Shown here: positions 1-7,999 of the stretch, piece after piece
Layout of the letters: every line of letters begins with the position of its first letter
Numbering within the stretch: position 1 is the first letter of the stretch
Assembly: GCA_013151655.1 (NCBI GenBank)
Contig: JAADHX010000247.1
Location: forward strand, 1-13,426
Direction of reading: 5' to 3'
Source of the DNA: Actinomycetota bacterium
GTDB taxonomy: Bacteria > Actinomycetota > Acidimicrobiia > Acidimicrobiales > Poriferisodalaceae
Length of the DNA: 13,426 bases
The notes under the pieces: generated by a model
Database searches by the model: none
What the model saw: only the letters and a program-made list of their open reading frames with translations
Told to the model about the DNA's origin: nothing
Program-made: the position numbers and the translations under genes

Positions 1-185
1 GGCGTCTCGATAGGGCCAAGACCGATGGCGTTCCTGCCTATGTGATCTTCAACGATCGCACTCTCGACGAACTGGTCGCCGATGTACCAGGCAACGAGAA
101 ACAACTTCGCCGAATTCACGGCATCGGCGCGGCCAAAATCGAAAAATTCGGCCCCGAACTCTTGGCAGTGTTGGCATCGAGCTAG
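1..185 (+). CDS. C-terminal end of an HRDC-domain DNA helicase (UvrD2/RecQ type), partial
   Basis: The reading frame starting at base 3 is open from the left edge to TAG at 183-185 and gives the last 60 residues of a protein. It contains the typical second half of an HRDC domain: GVPAYVIFNDRTL, then LRRIHGIGAAKIEKFG. HRDC is a helicase-and-RNaseD C-terminal nucleic-acid-binding module. It ends RecQ helicases and, in Actinomycetota, the UvrD2-type superfamily I helicases. The protein stops about two residues after the domain, as expected for a C-terminal HRDC. No motor motifs lie inside the window, so UvrD2 cannot be separated from RecQ; UvrD2 is my preference from the actinobacterial context. 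The 5' part is cut by the window edge. Confidence 0.85.
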   Translation, partial: RLDRAKTDGVPAYVIFNDRTLDELVADVPGNEKQLRRIHGIGAAKIEKFGPELLAVLASS

Positions 186-233
186 GTCGCAAGCGGTTCT
201 TGCTGGCTCAAGGGTGCGAATAGATGACGCGAC

Positions 234-257
234 CGTGACCGTTTGGGTTCGGTCATG
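234..257 (+). terminator. Terminator-like hairpin after the helicase gene
   Basis: CGTGACCG (234-241) pairs with CGGTCATG (250-257) around an 8-nt loop, with one G-U pair. It lies about 50 bases after the helicase stop codon. No run of T follows, so it would be the U-less kind common in actinobacteria or simply a chance stem. Free-energy folding was not possible here. Confidence 0.35.
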
Positions 258-309
258 ACTACCAGGTAACGAACTCATGTCAAGTTCGGCACCATACATT
301 CCGATGTCA

Positions 310-338
310 TTGTGAGGCGGTAGTACTAGTTGTAGATG
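310..338 (+). promoter_or_regulatory. Weak candidate promoter for the small membrane protein
   Basis: TTGTGA at 310-315 and TAGATG at 333-338 each match the sigma-70-type consensus at four of six positions and are 17 bases apart. The predicted start would fall about 40 bases upstream of the ATG at 389. A perfect TTGACA also occurs at 341-346, but no AT-rich -10 box lies 16-18 bases after it. The rest of 186-388 shows no gene that I can support. Confidence 0.25.
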
Positions 339-388
339 TATTGACACAAAATCGGCGACACCCAGGGTGAACCCACGGAGGGACACAA

Positions 389-592
389 ATGTTGACACTT
401 ACGATCGTCATGGTCATGTTGGTCGCAATGCTGGTTCTTGGATTACTCGGCGACGTGTTGTGGTCACGTGACGCGCCAGACCACGCAGAAGTGATGAGTG
501 CTGATCACCAGCGCGCGACCGTCGATCGGCGGGTCGACGTCTCTTCTTCGGGCTCGGCCCCGATCGACGCACTCGCGGCCCAACTCGGCTAG
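389..592 (+). CDS. Small single-span membrane protein of unknown function (67 aa)
   Basis: The ATG at 389 is preceded by a strong ribosome binding site, GGAGGG at 377-382, with six bases between, which is the main reason to accept this short frame. The N-terminus is one hydrophobic segment (about residues 2-22, rich in L, V and M). A charged, polar tail of about 40 residues follows, with several Asp, Arg and His and a serine-rich stretch (SSSGSAP). This predicts a membrane anchor with a soluble C-terminal tail; the orientation is unclear. I recognise no family. It stands alone: about 200 bases separate it from the helicase, and its stop codon lies two bases from the stop of the converging SARP gene. 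It is probably a real but lineage-specific gene. It could also be a lipid-associated or secreted peptide, although there is no lipobox cysteine. Confidence 0.55.
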   Translation: MLTLTIVMVMLVAMLVLGLLGDVLWSRDAPDHAEVMSADHQRATVDRRVDVSSSGSAPIDALAAQLG

Positions 593-594
593 AT

Positions 595-3500
595 CTACCG
601 CAGAACCCCGGCTGCCAGTTCGACGGCGGCCTCCACCGAGATCAACTCTGCTGATCTAGCGGCGGCCAGAAGCTGGGCTCGCTCGGCGGTGCTACCGACC
701 GCTGACCAGCGCAGTCCGCACCGGTCTCGCTCCCGCTGCGCACACTTAAATAGTCGAGCAGCGATGTCTGAGCTGTTTGGCGCGGCGCCGTCGATAGCCA
801 AGAGTTCAAGCGCGTCGACCACAAGTGGGGTGAATCCGCCGTCGATTGCTCCTTTGAGCAACGAGTGCGCATGAGTAGCAGCACCGCTTCGATCGCCGCT
901 CGCCGATGCGACTTCTGCACGTCCGAGGCTGAGGTTGCATTCAAGTAACGGCACTTGGCGCATCTTGGCCACTAGCGGGTCGGCTGTGGCCAGTACTTCG
1001 GCGGCGGCCTCTGTCCGTCCGTCGGCGATCATGGCTCGTACCACTGCAGGCACTTGGTGCAACCTGCTCACTGGCACAACCGACGACTCGTGCCAGAAGA
1101 CCTCTGCAGCGTTGGCGGCATCATCAGTGCGTCCGTTAAGAATGGCTCCGTAGAGCCGGACCAGTGGCACCAAGAACTCAAGCATCCTTATCGTGCCTGC
1201 CCGAGCCCATTGATCGGCAACGGCGTACAACTCAGGGTCTTGTGCCGATACCGCTGCCTGAGCTAGGGCTGCAGCTGCGGTAATCGAGAAGGCAGAGCCG
1301 AGTGGTTTAGTTTCGTCCAGGTCGCGCGCTGTGATGTGGTCTCCAGCAGCTAGTCGATAGAGGACTGACGCCGCGAAGCCGTTTCCGACACTGTCGACGG
1401 TGAACGGTGCGTCATGTCGACGCGCCATCGAGCGCACAGCGTCGAGATTCGATGCAGCATCGTCGAGTCGACCGACGAGTACGGCCATATAGGCAGCAAA
1501 CCCAACGTAGATCGAGGTCTCGGGATCATCTCGGCGTGCGATTACCGAACTGGCGTAACGACAGATGGGATCTACATCTCCCCTGTAGGCGGGCCCCATC
1601 GAGGCACCTCGCTCTAGCCATCCTCGAGCGCGGGCCGATCCGGGCGCGAGGCGGGCCTCGGCGAGACCGACCAGTCTGGATACATCGAAACCGGCTCCTG
1701 TGGCTGGTGCTAACAAGGCGGCGATCGCGGTGAGCCATGACTGCTCGAGAGATCCTTCTACCTCCAGCTTGGTGATCCAGCGCCAGGTCTCAACTAGATC
1801 CGAGTGGTATCCGAGTGCGCTTCGGTAGCTGCTTAGGCCAGAACAAATGGCAAATGCAGTCTCGGCCGAATGATTCCGAGACCAACGAAGCGCCTCAACG
1901 ATGTGTGGCATCTCAAGCAGAATCGGGGCCCGCTCGATTCCTCGCTCGCCACGTCCGACCTCAGTGCAATATTGCGCGAAGTACTCCGCGTGACGGCGAT
2001 GTGTTGCCGTCGCTTCCTCGGGCTGCAACATGTGCTTGTTTGCATACTGTCGCACCGTTTCGAGCATGTGATAACGGCCATCGAGGTCATCGAATCGGAC
2101 CAAACTGTGGTCGACAAGGAGGGTTAGCTCAGGTGTTACGTCGCGGGCGTCGATCACCTGACCGTCGGCTGCCACTGCTCTTGCGGTTTCTAGCGTGAAC
2201 GACGTCCGGAGAGCAGTCAGGCGCCCCAATACCACCTGGGTATTGGCGTCGAGCAGCCTGATGCTCCAGGCCACTGAAGCCTCGATGGTTCGTTGGCGAG
2301 GGACTGCCCCTGCGGCCCGACCCTGGAGCATCGTCATGGCGTCGTCGAGCCCGGCCTCAATCTCAGACAAAGGCAGATGCCGAGCTCTCGCCGCGGCGAA
2401 CTCAATCGCCAGGGCCATCCCTTCGAGACGGCGACAGATCGTTGTTACGAGCGAGGTGTCGGCTTTGTTCAGAGAAAGGCCGGGACGGGCGGCCCGCGCC
2501 CGCAGCATGAACAGCTCGGTGGCGTCGAAGTCCTCGAGTCGAGCGTGGTCACCTGCCTCCACCGGCGGAAGCGACAAGGCAGGCACCGAGAACACAGACT
2601 CGTTCGAGAGCCCTAGAATCTGTCGACTAGTCAACACGACCCGACTCCTAGGAACGCGCGCAAGCACTTCGTCGACGAGATCGGCGACGGTGTTGACCAG
2701 ATGCTCGGCATTGTCGAGCACCAGAACGGGGTTCGGATCAGATTCGAGCGATGCTGTTAGGCGATCGAGCGTCGTCGCTCCAACCTCTACGGCGGCGCCG
2801 ATAGCTCCAAGAATCTGATCGATGACTTCATCGGCCGGGTTCGAGCCACCGGCTCCTATCGAGGCCAGGTCGACCCAGGTGACCGACACACCGCGATCGA
2901 GCAAGGCCACCGCCAGGTGCTGAGCCCGTGTCTTGCCGCAGCCGCCTGGCCCGACGAGGGTGACCAGACGGTTCTGGTCGAGCTGACGTTCAACTGCTTC
3001 TAGTTCGACTGTGCGTCCGACCAGCGCCGTGGTTGGCCTCGGAATTGCCTTCGGCCAATCGGAGGGAATCTCTTTGTGGGCTCGCACCCTTTGAATGCGC
3101 GGTTCCGGTACTGGTACCTGACCAGCCAGTGAGTTCTCACCAAGCACGATTTGCCGTTCAAGATCGAACAGTTCGGGGGAAGGCTCGATTCCGACCTCAT
3201 CGAGTAAGAACTGTCGATAGCGGCTGAACTCGCGTATCGCATCGGTCCGACGGCCGACGCCGGCCAACGCCTGCATCAATTGAGCTCGAGGTTGATCACG
3301 GAAAGGCTCAGATTCGATTACCGACGAGATCCGAACGATGGCCTCTGGCCACCGGGCCGCCATGAGCAGATGTCCGACTAGCGATACCGACGTTGTAGTG
3401 AACAGCTCAGACAATCGAGCCGCCTCACCGGCGGCCCAGTCCTCGTGGGCGAACTCGGCGTATGCAGCTCCTCGCCACATCGACAGCGCCATCTCAAGGC

Positions 3501-3861
3501 GTTCAACGTCGCCCGAGTCCGATCCGCCAGCAACCGACGACTCGGCTGCGAGTTTCACGAACTCAAGCGCGTCGAGAGACTCGGTGCTCAGCAGATACCC
3601 GGGCGAAGATGTGGTTATCGAGTCGGTAGCGATGGTCTTACGAAGCCGACTAATAGCCGTTCGCAAGCCCCCAGGCGACAACGCAAGAGTTTCCTCGACG
3701 AACGCTGACGGCACGATCTGGTTCGCTCTCGTTAACAAGATGCTTAGAAGTCGGCGCTGGCTGACACTCGGAAGTTCAATCTGCTGACCATCCGGTGTCC
3801 GCACATCGAGAGGACCGAGAACTCGGTAGCTGGGCTCTCCCCGCCGCGCTTCCATGAACAC
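595..3861 (-). CDS. SARP-family regulator: winged helix + BTAD + NB-ARC-type ATPase + helical repeats
   Basis: This 1088-aa protein has the AfsR-like architecture of a large SARP regulator. Residues about 12-92 form an OmpR-type winged-helix DNA-binding domain (YRVLGPLDV at the start, SRLRKTI in the recognition helix, SSPGYLL closing the wing). Residues about 97-240 are the bacterial transcriptional activation domain (EFVKLAAES ... REFSRYRQFLLDEVGIEPS). A STAND/NB-ARC ATPase follows: ALVGRTVELEAVE, a Walker A GPGGCGKT at 304-311, a Walker B PVLVLDNAEH at 378-387, the RVVLTSRQ sensor strand at 407-414, and a degenerate GLPLAIE box (GMALAIEFAAAR). The remaining half is Ala-rich helical repeat, TPR-like and probably the ligand or partner sensor. 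SARPs activate transcription, often of secondary-metabolite genes, but no such cluster is visible here. The minus-strand start ATG has no clear Shine-Dalgarno; an ATG at 3855 is an alternative. It is transcribed divergently from the cyclase gene. Confidence 0.9.
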   Translation of the reverse strand: MFMEARRGEPSYRVLGPLDVRTPDGQQIELPSVSQRRLLSILLTRANQIVPSAFVEETLALSPGGLRTAISRLRKTIATDSITTSSPGYLLSTESLDALEFVKLAAESSVAGGSDSGDVERLEMALSMWRGAAYAEFAHEDWAAGEAARLSELFTTTSVSLVGHLLMAARWPEAIVRISSVIESEPFRDQPRAQLMQALAGVGRRTDAIREFSRYRQFLLDEVGIEPSPELFDLERQIVLGENSLAGQVPVPEPRIQRVRAHKEIPSDWPKAIPRPTTALVGRTVELEAVERQLDQNRLVTLVGPGGCGKTRAQHLAVALLDRGVSVTWVDLASIGAGGSNPADEVIDQILGAIGAAVEVGATTLDRLTASLESDPNPVLVLDNAEHLVNTVADLVDEVLARVPRSRVVLTSRQILGLSNESVFSVPALSLPPVEAGDHARLEDFDATELFMLRARAARPGLSLNKADTSLVTTICRRLEGMALAIEFAAARARHLPLSEIEAGLDDAMTMLQGRAAGAVPRQRTIEASVAWSIRLLDANTQVVLGRLTALRTSFTLETARAVAADGQVIDARDVTPELTLLVDHSLVRFDDLDGRYHMLETVRQYANKHMLQPEEATATHRRHAEYFAQYCTEVGRGERGIERAPILLEMPHIVEALRWSRNHSAETAFAICSGLSSYRSALGYHSDLVETWRWITKLEVEGSLEQSWLTAIAALLAPATGAGFDVSRLVGLAEARLAPGSARARGWLERGASMGPAYRGDVDPICRYASSVIARRDDPETSIYVGFAAYMAVLVGRLDDAASNLDAVRSMARRHDAPFTVDSVGNGFAASVLYRLAAGDHITARDLDETKPLGSAFSITAAAALAQAAVSAQDPELYAVADQWARAGTIRMLEFLVPLVRLYGAILNGRTDDAANAAEVFWHESSVVPVSRLHQVPAVVRAMIADGRTEAAAEVLATADPLVAKMRQVPLLECNLSLGRAEVASASGDRSGAATHAHSLLKGAIDGGFTPLVVDALELLAIDGAAPNSSDIAARLFKCAQRERDRCGLRWSAVGSTAERAQLLAAARSAELISVEAAVELAAGVLR

Positions 3862-3990
3862 ATGTTACGAACTCGGAGGTGGTCTCGACGCGAAGTCTGC
3901 TCCGCAACCGAGGTGATGCGCTCCTGAAACGCCTCTATGCGAAGGTCGAACCGTGGTGCAGTCCTATGCATCCAGACGAGAGGCCGTCCA
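3862..3990. promoter_or_regulatory. Divergent intergenic region between the SARP and cyclase genes
   Basis: These 129 bases must hold the promoters of both large genes, and a shared control element is plausible. I find no convincing -35/-10 pair on either strand and no SARP-style heptamer repeats at 11- or 22-base spacing. GCGAAG occurs twice (3890 and 3939) and GAGGTG twice (3876 and 3910), at spacings of 49 and 34 bases, which do not suit known SARP sites. Confidence 0.4.
3977..3983 (+). promoter_or_regulatory. Ribosome binding site choosing the GTG start at 3991
   Basis: CGAGAGG lies seven bases before the GTG at 3991. Translation from there begins MNLSCQNC, so the zinc-ribbon cysteines fall right at the N-terminus, as is usual in this family. 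The upstream in-frame start at 3937 would add 18 Arg-rich residues with no family resemblance. Confidence 0.5.
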
Positions 3991-6900
3991 GTGAATCTAA
4001 GCTGCCAAAACTGCAATGCCGACATTGTCGCGGGTTCGAAGTTCTGCAGTTCGTGCGGTACGGCCGCAGTCGACGCTGAAGCGATACCTTCGGCTTCGGA
4101 GGAGAGACGGCTTGTCACCGTGCTGTTCTCCGATGCGTCTGGCTACACCACGATGGCCGAGTCGCTCGATCCTGAGCTCGTTCGCGAGCTCATGAGTCTC
4201 ATCTATGCAAAGGCCGACGAGATCGTCTCAAAGTACGGGGGCCGGGTCGACAAGCTGTTGGGTGACGCCGTTCTTGCTGTGTTTGGTGATCCCGTAGCTC
4301 ACGAGGACGATGCCGTTCGAGCCGTACGCGCGGCCCTCGAACTACACGACGCGGTGAAAGAGTTGGCTCCGGTGTTTGAAGAGCGAGCGGGACATTCGTT
4401 CAACATGCACAGTGGCATCAACACCGGTGTGGTCGTGACCAGCGGGCTCGAAAGGGACAGCACGAGCGGCCCTCTTGGCGACATGGTCAACGTTGCCGCT
4501 CGATTGCAGTCTCTGGCGGGAACCGACGAGATTCTTGTCGGGCCTGACACCACAACACTGCTTGGCAGCCATGTTGAGTTAACCGACCTCGGCGAGCACG
4601 AACTCAAGGGCCGGCGCGAGCCGGTTTCGGTTGCTCGGGTTGAATCTCTCGTGGTTACGACACCAGCGTCGCGTCGGTATGGCGAGTTTGTCGGCCGGAA
4701 CGAAGAACTTGGGGTCCTCCTAGGAGCGGTAGAACGACTGAAGGACGGTGACTCCAGCGTTGTTACTGTCTGCGCCGAAGCTGGAGCTGGAAAAACACGG
4801 CTGATCGAGGAACTCAGAAGCCAGCTCGGCGATGACGTCAGGTGGCTCGAGGGGCGGGCCTATCCATACTCGGTCGATACTCCGTACGCATCGGTGATCG
4901 ACCTACTAAACCGGGTAGCGGGCATCGACGAGAACGACAGCGTCGACGCCGTCAAATCGAAACTTCGGGCCATGATCAACGGTGTTCTGCCTGGTGACGA
5001 GGTCGCTATGGCCGCCATTGGCCAGCTCTACGGTCATACCCAGGAGAGCGCCGCGATTGACCTCGAGGCATTTCGTAGCGTTCTCCTCGATTCATTAACT
5101 CGTCTTCTCGATGTTGTTGGGAATCAAGGACCAACCGTGTTGTGCTTTCAGGATCTTCATTGGGTCGATCCGTCGACTGCGACCTTGCTGACGGATCTAA
5201 TCGAGGCTGTGTCTGCACCCATATTCGCGTTATGTAACTACCGACCAGGGTTCGAACTCGGAGCGCCCGGCGAACGGTCGTTGCAACTCGGGCTGCTGTC
5301 GCCACGTCAAACTGCTGAGTTACTGAAGTCGCTGCTCAACGGCGGGGAGCCACCTGCTGGCCTAATCGACTGGATCTGCACGCGGGCCGACGGCAATCCG
5401 TTCTTCATTGAGGAAATCATCAATGATCTACTGGATCGCGAACTCTTGCGACAGGCCGAAGGTGGTTGGGAACTGACACAGGATCTAGACCAGGACACCG
5501 TGCCACCGACCATTCAGGGCCTGCTGGCAGCAAGGATCGACGCGCTAGCCCCCGAAAGCAGACGAGTCCTTCGCGAAGCATCGGTAGTTGGCCGTGAGTT
5601 CCTTCATCGCATCGTTCAATCGGTGACCGACAAACCGACCGACCTCGATGCAAGCCTCGCCGGCCTGTCCGCGGCCGACTTCATTCGTGAGAACAACCTC
5701 GACCCCGAACTCGAGTACATCTTTAAACATGCGCTGACTCAAGAGGTCGCTTATGAAGGCCTGCTGCTCAGAGATCGACAGCTACTGCACGAACGGGTTG
5801 CGATAAGTATCGAAAAACACCTTGGCGACCGAATCGAGGAGTTCGTCGAGACCCTCGCATATCACTATCAGCGCAGCGGGCACATCTCCGAAGCCGTCAC
5901 CTACCTTCGCCGGTCAGCGCAGCGGGCGTTAGACAGATACGCCATTGAAGAAGCCCACCGCCACTACCAGGCGGCCTACGGGTTACTGACGTCGGAGGGC
6001 ACCGTTGGTGTCGTCATCGACGAAAAGGTGCGTGACCGGCTACTACTCGAAATGATCATCGAGTCTGCCGAGAGCTACTACTACAGCGCAAACCTCGGCG
6101 AATATCACGATTTGCTGCAGTCGCACCATGACCTGCCCGCCGCGGTAGGAAACGACACCTTGACCGCAAGGTGGATGGGCTGGCAAGGGATGATTCATTG
6201 GTTGCATAAGGTCGAGCACGCCGAGTCAATTGCGCTGCTGGAAGACGCTGTCACGCTCGCGGTTGAGTGCGGCGACGCACAGGCTGAGGCCTACGCCCTG
6301 GCTTGGCTACCTTGGGTGTACTTCACGGCGGGCCGAGCCTCTGAGGCGACTGCGTTCTGGCCCAGATTGACCCAACTGCTACCCAGTATCACAAGCCCAG
6401 CAGTGCGCCAGTACGCTCAAATCAAGGGACTAGGCGGCGCGACAGCAGCTGCAGCCGTGATCGGCGATGCCACGACGGCACTTGCGCATGGTGAGGATTT
6501 GTTGTCCATAGGCCGTCGCACCGGTAATCGCAGAGCCACCGCAATGGGCCACCAAGCGAGAATCATGAAGGGCTGGGCGCATGGTGATGTTGAGGCCGCG
6601 TTTGCCGCAGCTCAAGCAGCGGTCGATGCCAATGCCGATCCGATCTATGAAGAAGCCGCCAACATTTGGGCAACAGCCATCGCCATAGCACTCGGTACCG
6701 CCGAGCAGGGGCGATCTTGGTACGACGCGACACTGCCAACATCTGGTGGATCTGGTGTCACGGGCGCGTACTACGAGATCATGGCGTTCCAACTTGACCT
6801 GATCGAGGGCCGGCTCAGCCGCGGCTTGCGCGGCTTGAACGCGCGACGCCAGATCGAGCAAAATAGAGGCTTCGGATGGGCGGTCATCAATATCGACCTG

Positions 6901-7257
6901 TTCCTCGGGATAGCCCTCGCTCGCGCCGCGACCGGCGAGGTTGAGTCCTCAATATCGAACGCGATAAAGAACCCAGGCTTCGTGATGCGATACGGGTTCG
7001 GTCTAGCCAAGAAAGCGAGGCGGGCACTTGAGGCGGTTCTGACGAGCGCCGACAAACATGGACATCGAGCGCTGATCCCGTTGATCGAGAACGAACTAGC
7101 CAAGTTGGCGATTCACGACAATCGAACCGATGATGCAGCCGCGCACCTTCGGAATATCTGTCAGAGATTGGCAGACTTTCCCGAGGCAACGCTGCATCGC
7201 GATGCATCGGCGATGTTGGAAGAGCTCGGGTTCAGCCCAACCGCATCGACGAGTTGA
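3991..7257 (+). CDS. Zinc-ribbon, class III nucleotidyl cyclase, AAA ATPase and TPR-like multidomain protein
   Basis: This 1088-aa signalling protein (numbering from GTG 3991) starts with a zinc ribbon, Cys5-x2-Cys8 and Cys19-x2-Cys22. Residues about 38-215 are a class III adenylate/guanylate cyclase. The metal aspartates D48 (VLFSDASGYT) and D92 (KLLGDAVLAVFG) are present, as are the purine-specifying K88 and D164 (GDMVNVAARLQ) and the transition-state N167 and R171. It should therefore be active, and the Lys/Asp pair favours ATP. An AAA/STAND ATPase follows: EFVGRNEEL at 232-240, a Walker A AEAGAGKT at 262-269 in which the first Gly is Ala, and a Walker B VLCFQDLHWVD at 383-393. From about residue 600 the protein is helical repeat, TPR-like (HYQRSGHISEAVTYLRRSAQ and similar). 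No membrane segment is evident, so it is probably cytoplasmic. Such proteins are widespread in actinobacteria, with mostly unknown inputs. It is divergent from the SARP gene, which points to shared control but does not prove it. Confidence 0.9.
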   Translation: MNLSCQNCNADIVAGSKFCSSCGTAAVDAEAIPSASEERRLVTVLFSDASGYTTMAESLDPELVRELMSLIYAKADEIVSKYGGRVDKLLGDAVLAVFGDPVAHEDDAVRAVRAALELHDAVKELAPVFEERAGHSFNMHSGINTGVVVTSGLERDSTSGPLGDMVNVAARLQSLAGTDEILVGPDTTTLLGSHVELTDLGEHELKGRREPVSVARVESLVVTTPASRRYGEFVGRNEELGVLLGAVERLKDGDSSVVTVCAEAGAGKTRLIEELRSQLGDDVRWLEGRAYPYSVDTPYASVIDLLNRVAGIDENDSVDAVKSKLRAMINGVLPGDEVAMAAIGQLYGHTQESAAIDLEAFRSVLLDSLTRLLDVVGNQGPTVLCFQDLHWVDPSTATLLTDLIEAVSAPIFALCNYRPGFELGAPGERSLQLGLLSPRQTAELLKSLLNGGEPPAGLIDWICTRADGNPFFIEEIINDLLDRELLRQAEGGWELTQDLDQDTVPPTIQGLLAARIDALAPESRRVLREASVVGREFLHRIVQSVTDKPTDLDASLAGLSAADFIRENNLDPELEYIFKHALTQEVAYEGLLLRDRQLLHERVAISIEKHLGDRIEEFVETLAYHYQRSGHISEAVTYLRRSAQRALDRYAIEEAHRHYQAAYGLLTSEGTVGVVIDEKVRDRLLLEMIIESAESYYYSANLGEYHDLLQSHHDLPAAVGNDTLTARWMGWQGMIHWLHKVEHAESIALLEDAVTLAVECGDAQAEAYALAWLPWVYFTAGRASEATAFWPRLTQLLPSITSPAVRQYAQIKGLGGATAAAAVIGDATTALAHGEDLLSIGRRTGNRRATAMGHQARIMKGWAHGDVEAAFAAAQAAVDANADPIYEEAANIWATAIAIALGTAEQGRSWYDATLPTSGGSGVTGAYYEIMAFQLDLIEGRLSRGLRGLNARRQIEQNRGFGWAVINIDLFLGIALARAATGEVESSISNAIKNPGFVMRYGFGLAKKARRALEAVLTSADKHGHRALIPLIENELAKLAIHDNRTDDAAAHLRNICQRLADFPEATLHRDASAMLEELGFSPTASTS

Positions 7258-7284
7258 CAAGTTCTCGTGTCGGCTAACACGTCG

Positions 7285-7300
7285 GCCGCTAGGTAGCGGC
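7285..7300. terminator. Short hairpin between converging cyclase and hydrolase genes
   Basis: GCCGCT (7285-7290) and AGCGGC (7295-7300) form a 6-bp GC-rich stem with a 4-base loop. It straddles the stop codon of the minus-strand hydrolase and lies 28 bases after the cyclase stop. It could serve both converging genes. There is no T-tract on either side, so the call is tentative. Confidence 0.3.
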
Positions 7301-7990
7301 GTCGGCAACCAGTCGTGCGAATAGTGCCAGATGTTCTGGCCTATAGCGAAGCCATTCCGGGTGCCACTGCACCCCAAGCACTAGATCGGCGCCGTCGACC
7401 TCGAGAGCCTCGACGTAGCCATCAGGGCTGGTGGCAACAACACGGCAACCTTCGCCAAGGCGATCGACCACTTGGTGGTGCATCGAGTTCACATCGAGCG
7501 TCGTGCTGTCATATAGCTCGGCCAGCCGACTGTTGACTTCGATGCTCACCGTATGCGCCGTCGTGTTGTGAAGATCGGTACGCATGTGATCGTCGACGTG
7601 TTGCACGAGCGAACCGCCAAGCGCAACGTTCAGCGATTGGACACCGCGACAAAGCGCCAGAGTCGGAGTATTGCGTTCGACGAGGCCACGAATCAAACCG
7701 AACTCGAACTGGTCGCGATCGGTTTGGGTCTCGGTGATCTCGTCGGTCTTAGACTCGCCATACTCCGCCGGATCGATATCGATACCACCGCTGATGACTA
7801 CCCCGTCAAGCCGTTCGGCCAGCGTTGCAATCTCGTCGGCATCGGTGGTGATCGGCAATATCACCGGCACACCACCAGCCTTCTGAACCGCACGTAGGTA
7901 AGAGACCGTGGCCACATGGGCGGGCATACGGGAATCGTGAATGTCGATATCGAGGTATTCGGCAGTAACACCTATAAGGGGGCGAGTCAT
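7289..7990 (-). CDS. Class I glutamine-amidotransferase-like hydrolase (peptidase C26, PuuD-like)
   Basis: At 233 aa this is a normal-length member of the C26 family, which includes gamma-glutamyl-GABA hydrolase PuuD. These enzymes cleave gamma-glutamyl amide bonds and release glutamate. The start MTRPLIGVTA and the VVISGGIDIDPAEYG segment (64-78) are typical. The catalytic triad is visible: nucleophile Cys114 in LALCRGVQSLNVALGGSL, and His210 and Glu212 in GVQWHPEW. No signal peptide is present, so it is cytoplasmic. The gene starts nine bases after the ligase stop, and its AGGA ribosome binding site overlaps that stop codon, which suggests translational coupling. Next to a glutamine-synthetase-like ligase it probably removes the gamma-glutamyl group after an intermediate step, or recycles products. 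The substrate cannot be read from the sequence. Confidence 0.88.
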   Translation of the reverse strand: MTRPLIGVTAEYLDIDIHDSRMPAHVATVSYLRAVQKAGGVPVILPITTDADEIATLAERLDGVVISGGIDIDPAEYGESKTDEITETQTDRDQFEFGLIRGLVERNTPTLALCRGVQSLNVALGGSLVQHVDDHMRTDLHNTTAHTVSIEVNSRLAELYDSTTLDVNSMHHQVVDRLGEGCRVVATSPDGYVEALEVDGADLVLGVQWHPEWLRYRPEHLALFARLVADAAT

Positions 7991-7999
7991 CGACTAGTC

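Noticed and set aside
2195..2818. A 207-codon plus-strand open frame inside the SARP gene
   Set aside because: It lies antisense to the conserved ATPase domain, is of low-complexity Ser/Arg/Ala composition and has no recognisable motif; it is a by-product of the codon bias of the real gene.
595..3861. The SARP regulator as a sign of a secondary-metabolite cluster
   Set aside because: No polyketide synthase, peptide synthetase or other core biosynthetic gene is in the window; large SARP/ATPase proteins also occur outside such clusters.
3875..3882. A near-perfect plus-strand Shine-Dalgarno (GGAGGTGG) in the divergent region
   Set aside because: No ATG, GTG or TTG at a suitable distance opens a meaningful frame; the real cyclase start lies more than 100 bases further on.
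3862..3990. Possible SARP operator repeats (GCGAAG twice, GAGGTG twice)
   Set aside because: The copies are only six bases long and 49 and 34 bases apart, not in the phase expected for SARP direct repeats; they are likely chance.
595..7257. The idea that the two STAND-type proteins form an anti-phage defence locus
   Set aside because: There is no nuclease, TIR, protease or pore-forming effector domain; the outputs are a DNA-binding/BTAD domain and a nucleotidyl cyclase, which fit ordinary signalling. No flanking defence or mobile genes are present.
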